Of a stretch of 64,000 nucleotides of DNA, positions 26,335 to 33,486 are shown piece after piece. Positions within the stretch are counted from its first letter, which is position 1; the number at the start of each line of letters is the position of its first letter. Below the pieces are notes generated by a model. The model did no database searches and was not told where the DNA came from. It saw only the letters and a list, made by a program, of their open reading frames with translations. A program made the translations under genes and the position numbers. The DNA is from Halonotius pteroides (GTDB taxonomy: Archaea > Halobacteriota > Halobacteria > Halobacteriales > Haloferacaceae): NCBI RefSeq assembly GCF_003605635.1, contig NZ_QMDW01000001.1, positions 186,001 to 250,000 of the forward strand. The letters run 5' to 3'.

Positions 26335-26883
26335 ATGAGCACCCAAAAGACAGTTCGCCAGCAGTTCGATGCGGTCGAGCAGTCGGAGGCACTGCGTCTC
26401 GATGGCGACAAGGCCGAGCAGATCATCGACGCGTTGAATACAGATATCGCCAACGCGTACGTGATGTATCACCAGATCAAGAAGCATCACTGGAACGTTG
26501 AGGGCGCGGAGTTCAACGACATCCACGAACTCCTCGGCGAAGCCGCCGAAACGCTTGAGGAAGGTGCCGACGAGATCGCCGAGCGCGCCCAGGCCATCGG
26601 CGGTGTGCCGATCGCTGGCCCGACCAGTCAGGAAGACCATGCCACCATCGAGTTTGAGGGTGAGGATGTCTACGACATCAGAACCTCGCTCGCAAACGAC
26701 ATGGAAGCCTACGGTGATATTATCGAAGGCATGCGCGACCACATCCAGCTGGCGGCCAACCTTGGTGACCCGACAACCGAGCATCTCCTCAAGGAGCAGC
26801 TCATCGAGATCGAGGAAGACGCCCACCATATCGAACACTACCTCGAAGACGACACGCTTGTCGTTGAGTCGGCAACCAACTAA
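26335..26883 (+). CDS. dpsA: DNA-protecting ferritin DpsA
   Basis: A 182-residue ferritin-like four-helix protein that forms a 12-subunit shell, oxidises Fe(II) and stores iron, protecting DNA from peroxide. The intersubunit ferroxidase ligands are visible: His in KKHHWNVEG, and Asp/Glu in DIHELLGEAAETLEEGADE. Length and sequence fit the DpsA of Halobacterium salinarum. An A/T palindrome lies upstream of its TATA box. A T6 tract 20 bases after the stop may end transcription. The next gene on the other strand has a DtxR/Idr-like operator, so the locus looks iron-linked. Confidence 0.95.
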   Translation: MSTQKTVRQQFDAVEQSEALRLDGDKAEQIIDALNTDIANAYVMYHQIKKHHWNVEGAEFNDIHELLGEAAETLEEGADEIAERAQAIGGVPIAGPTSQEDHATIEFEGEDVYDIRTSLANDMEAYGDIIEGMRDHIQLAANLGDPTTEHLLKEQLIEIEEDAHHIEHYLEDDTLVVESATN

Positions 26884-26902
26884 CGACCGCCGCGACCTCT
26901 CA

Positions 26903-26908
26903 TTTTTT
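26903..26908 (+). terminator. T6 tract after dpsA
   Basis: Six T residues follow the dpsA stop by about 20 bases. Oligo-T runs end transcription in archaea without a hairpin. Confidence 0.4.
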
Positions 26909-26998
26909 AGCGTACCGAACAGCCACCACACAGCTGTCTAACAAGTAACTAACGCGGAGTCACAACTACATCTATCGATTACAACAGAAACAAACGGC

Positions 26999-27163
26999 TT
27001 ACTCTGTGACAGTGACGCTGCAGTCAGTGGCGATCCAGCCGTCCTCATTACCTTCTTCGGTGAACACGGTTCGATCAGGTGTCGCGTTACAGACTGTGAC
27101 ATGTGGCGTGTCATCCGGGACTTCAGCCGTAGTCGTTGACTCGGTTACGTCGGTAGTTGCCAT
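26999..27163 (-). CDS. 54-residue acidic protein under a DtxR/Idr-like operator
   Basis: A small gene encoding MATTDVTEST at its start and the pattern NEDGWIATDCSVTVTE at its end. The N-terminal half is disordered and Thr/Asp-rich. The second half could form a small beta unit with two Cys (25 and 48) and one Trp. It resembles short haloarchaeal proteins ending in a W(I/L)xSD-type motif (DUF7331-like from memory). A TATA box and a perfect TTAGGCATGCCTAA palindrome sit directly before its ATG, arguing for a real, iron- or manganese-regulated, leaderless gene. Function unknown. Confidence 0.65.
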   Translation of the reverse strand: MATTDVTESTTTAEVPDDTPHVTVCNATPDRTVFTEEGNEDGWIATDCSVTVTE

Positions 27164-27171
27164 ACAACTTC

Positions 27172-27185
27172 TTAGGCATGCCTAA
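27172..27185. promoter_or_regulatory. DtxR/Idr-type operator palindrome
   Basis: TTAGGCATGCCTAA is a perfect 14-bp palindrome between the TATA box (27188-27196, minus strand) and the ATG at 27163. It closely resembles the TTAGG...CCTAA sites of DtxR-family metal regulators, including the haloarchaeal Idr proteins. Its place over the transcription start suggests repression when metal is plentiful. A DtxR-family gene is present at 48046-48720. Confidence 0.65.
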
Positions 27186-27187
27186 AG

Positions 27188-27196
27188 GGATATACG
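27188..27196 (-). promoter_or_regulatory. TATA box of the 54-residue gene
   Basis: The minus strand reads CGTATATCC, centred about 29 bp before the ATG at 27163, so the transcript is probably leaderless. Confidence 0.5.
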
Positions 27197-27267
27197 TTTT
27201 GGTCGGCCTAACATCGTGCGGCGAACAATCAGCACCCCGTCGCGGTGTCGTACTGTCGACCGAGGTG

Positions 27268-29334
27268 CTATGCCGTTGTCGATGGGGTTGGAAGTCGAAT
27301 CTCGATGACGGTTCCTTGCTGTGATTTTGGGACGCTGATCTCGCCATCGAGGGTCGTGATGATCCAGTAGGTAAGCCACAGACCAAGCCCTTGACCGTGG
27401 ACGAGCGGCTCCTCTTTCCCCTCAGCCAACACCTGCCGTTCATCCTCCGGTATCCCCGGGCCGTCATCGCTAATCGTGATCCGAAGTTGCTCGTCAGTTT
27501 CGGTGACACCAAGGGTTACCGCTGGATGTTCACCACCGTGGACAGCGGCGTTTTCGAGCAGTTCCCACAGCGGGGTCTCGATCCGTGGCAACGTCATTGC
27601 GGTCGCAGCGGCTGGAATCTCAGCCGTGACCGACGCCTCGGGGTACCGTGTGTTGAGTTGGTCGATAGCGTCGTGTAGTACCGGGGCGAGATCAACTGCC
27701 TCTAACTCCGGGGAGAGCTCACGATTGTCCTCGATCTGGCGTGCGGATTTGGTGAGATCGAGCAACCGATCAGCGGTGCCGACGATCTGTTCGGCCTTTT
27801 CGGCATCGTCACCATCCAGCTCGGCCGCCAACATATTGGCGTAGCCAGTAATTACGGTCAGTTTGTTGCGGACGTTGTGCCGCAACACGCGGTTGATGAC
27901 ACTGATAAGCCCCTCACGCTGGCGTCGATCACTCGCGTCTTGAACCATCACCTGAGCACCGACGATATCAGCGGGTGTCCGCGCCTCGAGTGCAACATCG
28001 GCCGCATAGATCGGAACCGCCCGGACATCGGCGTACACCGTCTGACCGGAACGAGCCTCAATTGGGAAGTCACGAATCTGAACTGATTCACCGTTTGCGA
28101 CCTCCTCAAGGGAGTTCTCAGCAAGCTCAGCTGTGTCGTCATCCGGTGTGAGCATCACCACCGAGTTGCCGATGAGCTCGTCGGGTTCGTACCCAAGAAA
28201 CCCCTCAACCGACGGTGAGACAAACTCGTACCGGCCGTCGAGATCAAGCCGAAACACAAACGCAAAGCTGGCGGCGATAATAGCCCGATACAGTTCGGTT
28301 TGCTCGTCAAGCTCGCGCTCGCGCTCGATGAGCGTGCGTCGCTGCCGTTCGATATCCGTGACATCGGTGAGGGCGAGCACCTCGACTGCGGCATCGCCAA
28401 GGGTCATCGACCGCGGGGAGACAAGATAGTACTCCGTCCCCGTATCGCTGTCACGTGTAACGATCTGCTCGTTGTCGCGTTCGCGGGTGGCGGCGACCGC
28501 CGGGAGCACGTCGGCAAGCGACCCGCCGGTCGACGCTACAAGTTCAGGAAAGGCGGCTTCGGCAGCCGGCGAGTAATCCTGAATCCGGCCGCTGTCATCG
28601 AGAATGATCGCCGCCTCATCACCCTGGGCGGTGGTTCGGACAGCCAGAAACTGTTCGCCAAAGATGAACAGCGTGCCGATGGCGAAGGCGGCGACCCCGA
28701 TCGGGGCATAGATGAAGTTGATCAGCTCCGGGCTCGCAATCGCAACAATATCAAGTGTAACCGGGAGGGCAAGCAGCCCGGTCAGGATCCCTATCGGTTT
28801 GGTGTCGTACCCTGACTCGACATACAGCTCAAAAACCATGAACAGGCCGACAGCAGCGAGCACGTACGACAGGCTTGTTGCGACCCAGTGGACGATGCCG
28901 TGGTTGATCGCCAGATAGCGGAACGGCGTTGTCACCAGCGTCGTGGTGAAGTAGAGCTCATGAAATGGGTTTGTGAGCTTTATAAAGACGACCGTAAGGA
29001 ACACGGCGACACTGAGTCGGCGAAGTGTGGCATTCTTATGCAGCGACCGACCGGTGTAGGCAGACGCGAAGTACAGCCACGCCCAGACGGTGGCAAACCC
29101 TGAAACGAGGCCGACAATGTAGGTTGCCTCTCGGAGCGGATCAGGGACGATAAAAAACGCAGTCTTAAACATCGCCCAGATACCGGTTGTCGCAAGCAGG
29201 CCGACCAGTCCATACCGCATCTCGACATCGTTGAAGCTGCGGGCTCGTGGAATCGAGGCAAAACAGGCGAGGCCGCTGAGACAAAACAGCCCCATGTAGG
29301 CAACGCCAGCGGAAGTCGTCCATGGTGCGGCCAT
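27268..29334 (-). CDS. Membrane sensor histidine kinase (7TM-PAS-PAS-HisKA-HATPase)
   Basis: A 688-residue sensor kinase. Residues 1-225 contain seven hydrophobic segments (histidine-kinase 7TM type). Two PAS domains follow (about 235-345 and 365-470); the second has the typical FVSPSVEGFLGYEPDELIG. The H-box is NRVLRHNVRNKLT near residue 500. The ATPase part shows the N-box WELLENAAVHGG, G1 DDGPGIPEDE and G2 HGQGLGLWL. No response regulator is adjacent, which is common in haloarchaea. The signal may be light, redox or a membrane-soluble ligand and cannot be read from sequence. The start at 29334 puts the first helix directly after the N-terminus. Confidence 0.9.
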   Translation of the reverse strand: MAAPWTTSAGVAYMGLFCLSGLACFASIPRARSFNDVEMRYGLVGLLATTGIWAMFKTAFFIVPDPLREATYIVGLVSGFATVWAWLYFASAYTGRSLHKNATLRRLSVAVFLTVVFIKLTNPFHELYFTTTLVTTPFRYLAINHGIVHWVATSLSYVLAAVGLFMVFELYVESGYDTKPIGILTGLLALPVTLDIVAIASPELINFIYAPIGVAAFAIGTLFIFGEQFLAVRTTAQGDEAAIILDDSGRIQDYSPAAEAAFPELVASTGGSLADVLPAVAATRERDNEQIVTRDSDTGTEYYLVSPRSMTLGDAAVEVLALTDVTDIERQRRTLIERERELDEQTELYRAIIAASFAFVFRLDLDGRYEFVSPSVEGFLGYEPDELIGNSVVMLTPDDDTAELAENSLEEVANGESVQIRDFPIEARSGQTVYADVRAVPIYAADVALEARTPADIVGAQVMVQDASDRRQREGLISVINRVLRHNVRNKLTVITGYANMLAAELDGDDAEKAEQIVGTADRLLDLTKSARQIEDNRELSPELEAVDLAPVLHDAIDQLNTRYPEASVTAEIPAAATAMTLPRIETPLWELLENAAVHGGEHPAVTLGVTETDEQLRITISDDGPGIPEDERQVLAEGKEEPLVHGQGLGLWLTYWIITTLDGEISVPKSQQGTVIEIRLPTPSTTA

Positions 29335-29340
29335 TGGTAT

Positions 29341-29422
29341 ACATATTCTATGTGTCCGAGAATCATAAGAAGCCGGTTTACGTCGGCTATATTCTGATGT
29401 TGATTTTATTGTAGAATATGTC
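29341..29422. repeat. Repeated ATATTCTA boxes upstream of the histidine kinase gene
   Basis: ACATATTCTA (29341-29350) and its exact reverse complement TAGAATATGT (29413-29422) flank the kinase promoter region, with a related TATATTCT near 29389 between them. The spacing suggests multiple binding sites of one regulator, though A/T bias could produce them by chance. Confidence 0.35.
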
Positions 29423-29560
29423 GAAAAAGGGCAGAAGAGAGCCTCTAACAAGTAATCAACTCGGAGGGGTACAACAGCGTAAGCGACGAAGAAAACACAC
29501 ATAGCCGATCAAACAGGTAATACTGCTTGTGTATTCTACTGTGCCTATACCGCTGCCACA

Positions 29561-29570
29561 GTCTTAACAG
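29561..29570 (+). promoter_or_regulatory. TATA-like box of the 29593 gene
   Basis: GTCTTAACAG is centred 27 bp before the ATG at 29593, giving a leaderless transcript. Confidence 0.4.
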
Positions 29571-29592
29571 AGTTGCGGCCCAACAACAGTGT

Positions 29593-30372
29593 ATGACCCC
29601 GTCCGCAGACACCCCGTCCGATCCACCGGACAACGATGAGTTGGCGGCGCAACTTGACGAGTTAGAGGCGACACTCACAGACCTGCGGAGTGAGCTTCGC
29701 AGCGAAGAGCAGCGTGGGCCACCACAGCCGCCGCGGCTGAGCGAACTGCTCCGATTTACCGAGCAGTATACGATCCCGACGCTGATCGCGATTCTTGAGG
29801 CGACGGTTCGCTCACTCGAACTGCTGCGACGAACGCTTCGGTTGGCCGATCCCGAACGTGCTGCCAGCGAGGAAAGTGCTGCCGTCCGAGGCCGGCTTGA
29901 CGAGGCCGGCAGCGAGGCCGGACGGCAGCTTGCCGACGCGTTGACCGAACTTCGCACCGCACTGTCCGACGCTGATCTTCCGGAAAACGCCGAATCCCGC
30001 GATCTCATCACCGACGCCCGTGAGTTAACCGGCGAGATCGAAGCGCGGCTTCGCGACGCCGAACAAACTGTCAACGATCAGTGGGATCGTGAACGAGACA
30101 GAAAATCGACCCGGAAGCGACAGTCGAACGCCGCCGAAGCCAACGACGGCGTGATGATCGACGTTAGCGATGGCGGTGACGACAGCGACGACAGCAGCCG
30201 GTCGCCGGCTGACGACGGCAACAACGCCGATGACGACACCCCATCGGTCGATGTCGACGCCGAACTCGAATCGATCAAAGACGAACTCGACGAGGCCGAA
30301 CAGGCGATCGACGACGCGGAGCGTGATGAGACCCCGGACAACTCGACGGAAGACGACGACACCGACGAATAG
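29593..30372 (+). CDS. Coiled-coil haloarchaeal protein (DUF7547-like)
   Basis: A 259-residue soluble acidic protein. Residues about 15-40 and 90-160 are heptad-rich helices. A conserved central segment (PPRLSELLRFTEQYTIPTLI) could form a short amphipathic or membrane-near helix pair. The last 90 residues are low-complexity Asp/Ser with a final short coiled coil. No catalytic motif is visible. I recall related proteins called DUF7547. The ATG at 29593 matches the TATA spacing. It converges on the OB-fold gene with no gap. Confidence 0.65.
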   Translation: MTPSADTPSDPPDNDELAAQLDELEATLTDLRSELRSEEQRGPPQPPRLSELLRFTEQYTIPTLIAILEATVRSLELLRRTLRLADPERAASEESAAVRGRLDEAGSEAGRQLADALTELRTALSDADLPENAESRDLITDARELTGEIEARLRDAEQTVNDQWDRERDRKSTRKRQSNAAEANDGVMIDVSDGGDDSDDSSRSPADDGNNADDDTPSVDVDAELESIKDELDEAEQAIDDAERDETPDNSTEDDDTDE

Positions 30373-30777
30373 TTACTTGACCGGACGGAACCGATACCCA
30401 TCCCATGACTGACTGTCAGGCTCGCGAATCCCGGCGTCGGGATCGCGGAGCTCCGGCGCATAGACTGGTTCAACGGCATCGCCGATCGCAACCTCGTCGG
30501 TGGTGAGCTGGCCGATCGCTCGCACCGATTCGCCGTCAACGGTGAACTCGACGATAGCGAGGTGGTTCGGCTCACGGACACCCGAGGGTGTCGCCGTTGA
30601 GGTTGTCCACGTCACAACGGTCGCACGGTACTCACTGAGATCGACCATCTCGATCGGCTCTTGGCCATCGGGGCCGAGCGGATGCGCCGGATACAGGATC
30701 GACCCGTCGGGGTAGCGGGCGGCTTCCATCGGCGGCTCGTCGCTCTTAGCGTCGTGTGTCTTCTCTCGGTCGCTCAT
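30373..30777 (-). CDS. OB-fold (DUF35-type) small subunit of the thiolase
   Basis: A 134-residue protein with an OB-fold of the DUF35 type (YRATVVTWTTSTATPSG, then HLAIVEFTVDGESVRAIGQL). Members normally carry an N-terminal C4 rubredoxin-like zinc ribbon. Here the corresponding region (about 18-40) has no cysteines, so zinc is probably lost. The gene overlaps the thiolase by 4 bp and follows it, the arrangement of haloarchaeal two-subunit beta-ketothiolases, where this small subunit is needed for activity. It may act in acyl-CoA channelling or structure. Confidence 0.8.
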   Translation of the reverse strand: MSDREKTHDAKSDEPPMEAARYPDGSILYPAHPLGPDGQEPIEMVDLSEYRATVVTWTTSTATPSGVREPNHLAIVEFTVDGESVRAIGQLTTDEVAIGDAVEPVYAPELRDPDAGIREPDSQSWDGYRFRPVK

Positions 30778-31928
30778 TGGCCTGCCTCCATGATCGTCGT
30801 AATCACACAGTTGCCAAAGCCACCGACGTTACAGGCGAGGCCGGTTTCGGCGTCGACTTGGCGCGGCCCGGCGGTGCCGGTGAGTTGTTTGTAGATCTCA
30901 TACACCTGTGCGACACCGCTGGCACCGAGCGGATGGCCCTTCGATTTCAGGCCGCCGGAGGTGTTGATCGGGAGTTCGCCGTCGCGGTCGGTGACACCCT
31001 CCTCAACGGCTTTCCAGCCTTCGCCCTGCTCGAAGAAGCCTAACCCCTCCGACTGGAGGAACTCAAGAATCGTGAACATGTCGTGCAGTTCGGCTACGTC
31101 GATGTCGTTTGGACCGAGACCGGCCTGTTCGTAGGCGATCGTACTGGAATCCACGACGCCACCCATGACGGTCGGATCCGCGCGCTCGTGGACGACGTGG
31201 GTGTCGGTCGCGCCGCCGATCCCGGAGATGACGGCGTACTCGTCGGCGTACTCGCTGGCGACTGATTCGGGACACATGAGCAGGGCAGCCGAGCCGTCGG
31301 TGATGGGGCAGAAATCATAGAGCCGCAGCGGGTCGGCAACGATCGGCGACTCCATGACGGTGTCGAGGTCAACCTCCTTCTGGAACTGGGCGTGGGGGTT
31401 GTCGACGCCGTTTTTGTGATTTTTCACGGCGACCTTGGCGAGACTTTCGCGTGGGGCGTCGTACTCGTGGAGGTATCGGCGGGCGGTCAGCCCAGCAAAG
31501 GAGGGCAGCGTGACGCCGTGTTTGTACTCCGCGGGGTGGGTCAGCGAGGCGATCACGTCGGTCGCCTCGGCGGTAGAGCGGTGAGTCATCTTCTCGCCGC
31601 CGATCAGCAGCGTCAGGTCGCTCGCGCCGGAGGCAACCGACTGCCACGCACTGTGGACGCCCGCGCCGCCGGAGGAGCTTGTCTGATCGATCCGGGCGGT
31701 GTAGGCCGGCAGCGCGTCGAGGTCGTGGGCAACGGCGTTGGCAACCCCGGTTTGGCCCTCGAACTCGCCGCTGGCCATGTTCGATACGTAGAGATGCTCA
31801 AGGTCGTCGCCGTCGATACCGGCGGTGGCCAAGCAGTCCCGACCAGCTTCCGCGAGCAGCTCGCGGATCCAGCCCTCGCGTTGGCCAAACTGAGTCATCG
31901 ACGCGCCGACGATCGCAACGCGATCCAT
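30774..31928 (-). CDS. Haloarchaeal-type thiolase, catalytic subunit with Ser nucleophile position
   Basis: A 384-residue thiolase-fold acyl-CoA acyltransferase. The usual nucleophile Cys motif (CxSG) reads SSSG here: Ser84 in DQTSSSGGAG. The two catalytic His positions are present in AELHDMF and KSKGHPLGASG. The C-terminal GGFG loop has a Cys just before it (ACNVGGFG). Haloferax mediterranei PhaA/BktB ketothiolases are reported, as I remember, to use a Ser-His-His set with a DUF35-like second subunit, which this gene pair matches. It probably works in ketoacyl-CoA formation or cleavage (fatty acid, PHA or isoprenoid metabolism). Confidence 0.85.
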   Translation of the reverse strand: MDRVAIVGASMTQFGQREGWIRELLAEAGRDCLATAGIDGDDLEHLYVSNMASGEFEGQTGVANAVAHDLDALPAYTARIDQTSSSGGAGVHSAWQSVASGASDLTLLIGGEKMTHRSTAEATDVIASLTHPAEYKHGVTLPSFAGLTARRYLHEYDAPRESLAKVAVKNHKNGVDNPHAQFQKEVDLDTVMESPIVADPLRLYDFCPITDGSAALLMCPESVASEYADEYAVISGIGGATDTHVVHERADPTVMGGVVDSSTIAYEQAGLGPNDIDVAELHDMFTILEFLQSEGLGFFEQGEGWKAVEEGVTDRDGELPINTSGGLKSKGHPLGASGVAQVYEIYKQLTGTAGPRQVDAETGLACNVGGFGNCVITTIMEAGQ

Positions 31929-31983
31929 ACCACGTCTCTCACGGCGGGGTAGTTACCGATTTCCCTTCCAGCTCATCTCGGGC

Positions 31984-31991
31984 GATTTAAC
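31984..31991 (+). promoter_or_regulatory. TATA-like box of the 32016 gene
   Basis: GATTTAAC lies about 29 bp before the ATG at 32016, fitting a leaderless transcript. Confidence 0.4.
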
Positions 31992-32015
31992 AGGACGGCC
32001 GGCCGAGCACTCGGT

Positions 32016-32429
32016 ATGGAGCCGGATCGCACGCTGCCGTATCTCGGAGCCGTGGCGTCACTCGTTTTCACCGTGGTCGCCGCCGCGCCGTATGTGCTTG
32101 TTACCGGACAGACGGAGCTGTTGGGTGCCTACTACGCGGCCGGCCCGTTTGGTCTCACCGGCGGGATCTTTCTGGCAATCCTCGGGGTCGTGATCTTCCT
32201 CTCGGGCGTTCGCGGGCAGGCGGATCCGACGCTTGTCGCCGGGATCATGCTCGCGGTTGGGCTGGCTATCTTTGGGTTGACAGCCGCCTGGACGCTGCTG
32301 GTTCCGTCGGAGGTCATCTACAGCTTCCCGACACAGTACGACTGGCTGGAGTTCCATCCCTGGGCAGCCCTCGTTGCCAGCGGGCTCATCGGTGGTGCCG
32401 CGGCGGGATACGCGTTCGTCGTCAACTGA
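32016..32429 (+). CDS. Four-helix haloarchaeal membrane protein
   Basis: A 137-residue integral membrane protein with four hydrophobic segments at about 8-31, 42-64, 72-93 and 113-135. The longest loop (about 94-112), with FPTQYDWLEFHP, has conserved aromatic residues and probably lies outside. It belongs to a haloarchaeal family of unknown function (DUF7548-like from memory). It diverges from the thiolase operon and converges on the MDR reductase. Confidence 0.7.
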   Translation: MEPDRTLPYLGAVASLVFTVVAAAPYVLVTGQTELLGAYYAAGPFGLTGGIFLAILGVVIFLSGVRGQADPTLVAGIMLAVGLAIFGLTAAWTLLVPSEVIYSFPTQYDWLEFHPWAALVASGLIGGAAAGYAFVVN

Positions 32430-32455
32430 GTTTGGTACTATAGCCGCCCGGCTGC

Positions 32456-33418
32456 TCAGGGGGTGACAACGAGTTTACCGAGGAAGCTCTCTTCGAGCAC
32501 CGCACGCTGAGCCTCGGCTGCACCGCCAAGGTCGTACTGCTGAGCGATCTCAATATCCAGGTCGCCCGACGCCAGTAGTCGCGATACATCTCGGAGCGGA
32601 TCTCGCAGATCTGGCGTGTTGAACATGCTCATCAGCGTCAGCTGCAGATCCTTTCGGCGAACGGCTGCAGACTGGTTGAAGCCAACCGATTGCTCCTTTT
32701 CGCCGATGCCGACGACCCGACAGCCGGTGGCGGCCACGTCGGCATCGAGCTGGAGGTACTCATGCATGCGATGGTCAAGAATCACATCGGCACCTCCGTC
32801 GCTGGCGTCAACGATTGCGTCGGCGAGATCATCGCGGTGATAGTCGAAGACGTGATCCGCGCCAAGCTCGCCGAGCTCGTCGTGATACCCTGGGCTGGCA
32901 GTTGTGATGACTTCCGCGCCCGCGGCGGCTGCGATTTGGACAGCCACGTGGCCGACGCCGCCGCTTCCCCCGTGGATCAGACAGCAATCACCGAGTTGGA
33001 GGTTTGCGTGATCGATGAGTGCGCGCCAGGCGGTGACGGCTGCAACGCCTGCCGCGCCGGCTTCGACGGTGTCAACGCCGTCGAGAAGGGTGACGACTCG
33101 GTCGTCGGGAATCGCGGCGTACTCCGCGTAGCCGCCGTAGTGGGCCTTGCCGATGCCGGTAGCCATGACAGTATCGCCCTCGCTGAAGCCGGTCACGTCG
33201 TCGCCGACGGCACTGATCTCGCCGGCGGCGTCGATTCCGGGGATCATCGGCAGCGTGAACGGCTCGTAGGAGCCCTCCCGAAAGTAGGTGTCGACAGGGT
33301 TGACGGCTGCACCGTCGACGACGATCAGCACCTCGTCGGCCGCCGGTTCGGGGCGGTCGATCTCGTCTACCTGGAGTACGTCGGTGCCACCATGGCTGTG
33401 GAATCTGACGGCGCGCAT
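32456..33418 (-). CDS. Medium-chain dehydrogenase/reductase, NADPH:quinone oxidoreductase type
   Basis: A 320-residue MDR-family protein. The N-terminal GroES-like domain (1-125) begins MRAVRFHSHGG. The nucleotide-binding domain shows the glycine-rich HGGSGGVGHVAVQ near 143-155. The four structural-zinc cysteines and catalytic zinc ligands of true alcohol dehydrogenases are missing, so it should act as a zinc-free quinone or enone reductase using NADPH. The start at 33418 fits a TATA box on the minus strand at 33443-33450. The natural substrate is unknown. Confidence 0.88.
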   Translation of the reverse strand: MRAVRFHSHGGTDVLQVDEIDRPEPAADEVLIVVDGAAVNPVDTYFREGSYEPFTLPMIPGIDAAGEISAVGDDVTGFSEGDTVMATGIGKAHYGGYAEYAAIPDDRVVTLLDGVDTVEAGAAGVAAVTAWRALIDHANLQLGDCCLIHGGSGGVGHVAVQIAAAAGAEVITTASPGYHDELGELGADHVFDYHRDDLADAIVDASDGGADVILDHRMHEYLQLDADVAATGCRVVGIGEKEQSVGFNQSAAVRRKDLQLTLMSMFNTPDLRDPLRDVSRLLASGDLDIEIAQQYDLGGAAEAQRAVLEESFLGKLVVTP

Positions 33419-33442
33419 ACCAGCACTGATGGAGAGGAGTCG

Positions 33443-33450
33443 AATAAACA
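33443..33450 (-). promoter_or_regulatory. TATA box of the MDR reductase gene
   Basis: The minus strand reads GTTTATTC about 28 bp before the ATG at 33418, so a leaderless transcript is expected. Confidence 0.45.
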
Positions 33451-33486
33451 CCGCGGCGAGGTCGGGTCGTCGGTAACGCGACTCGC

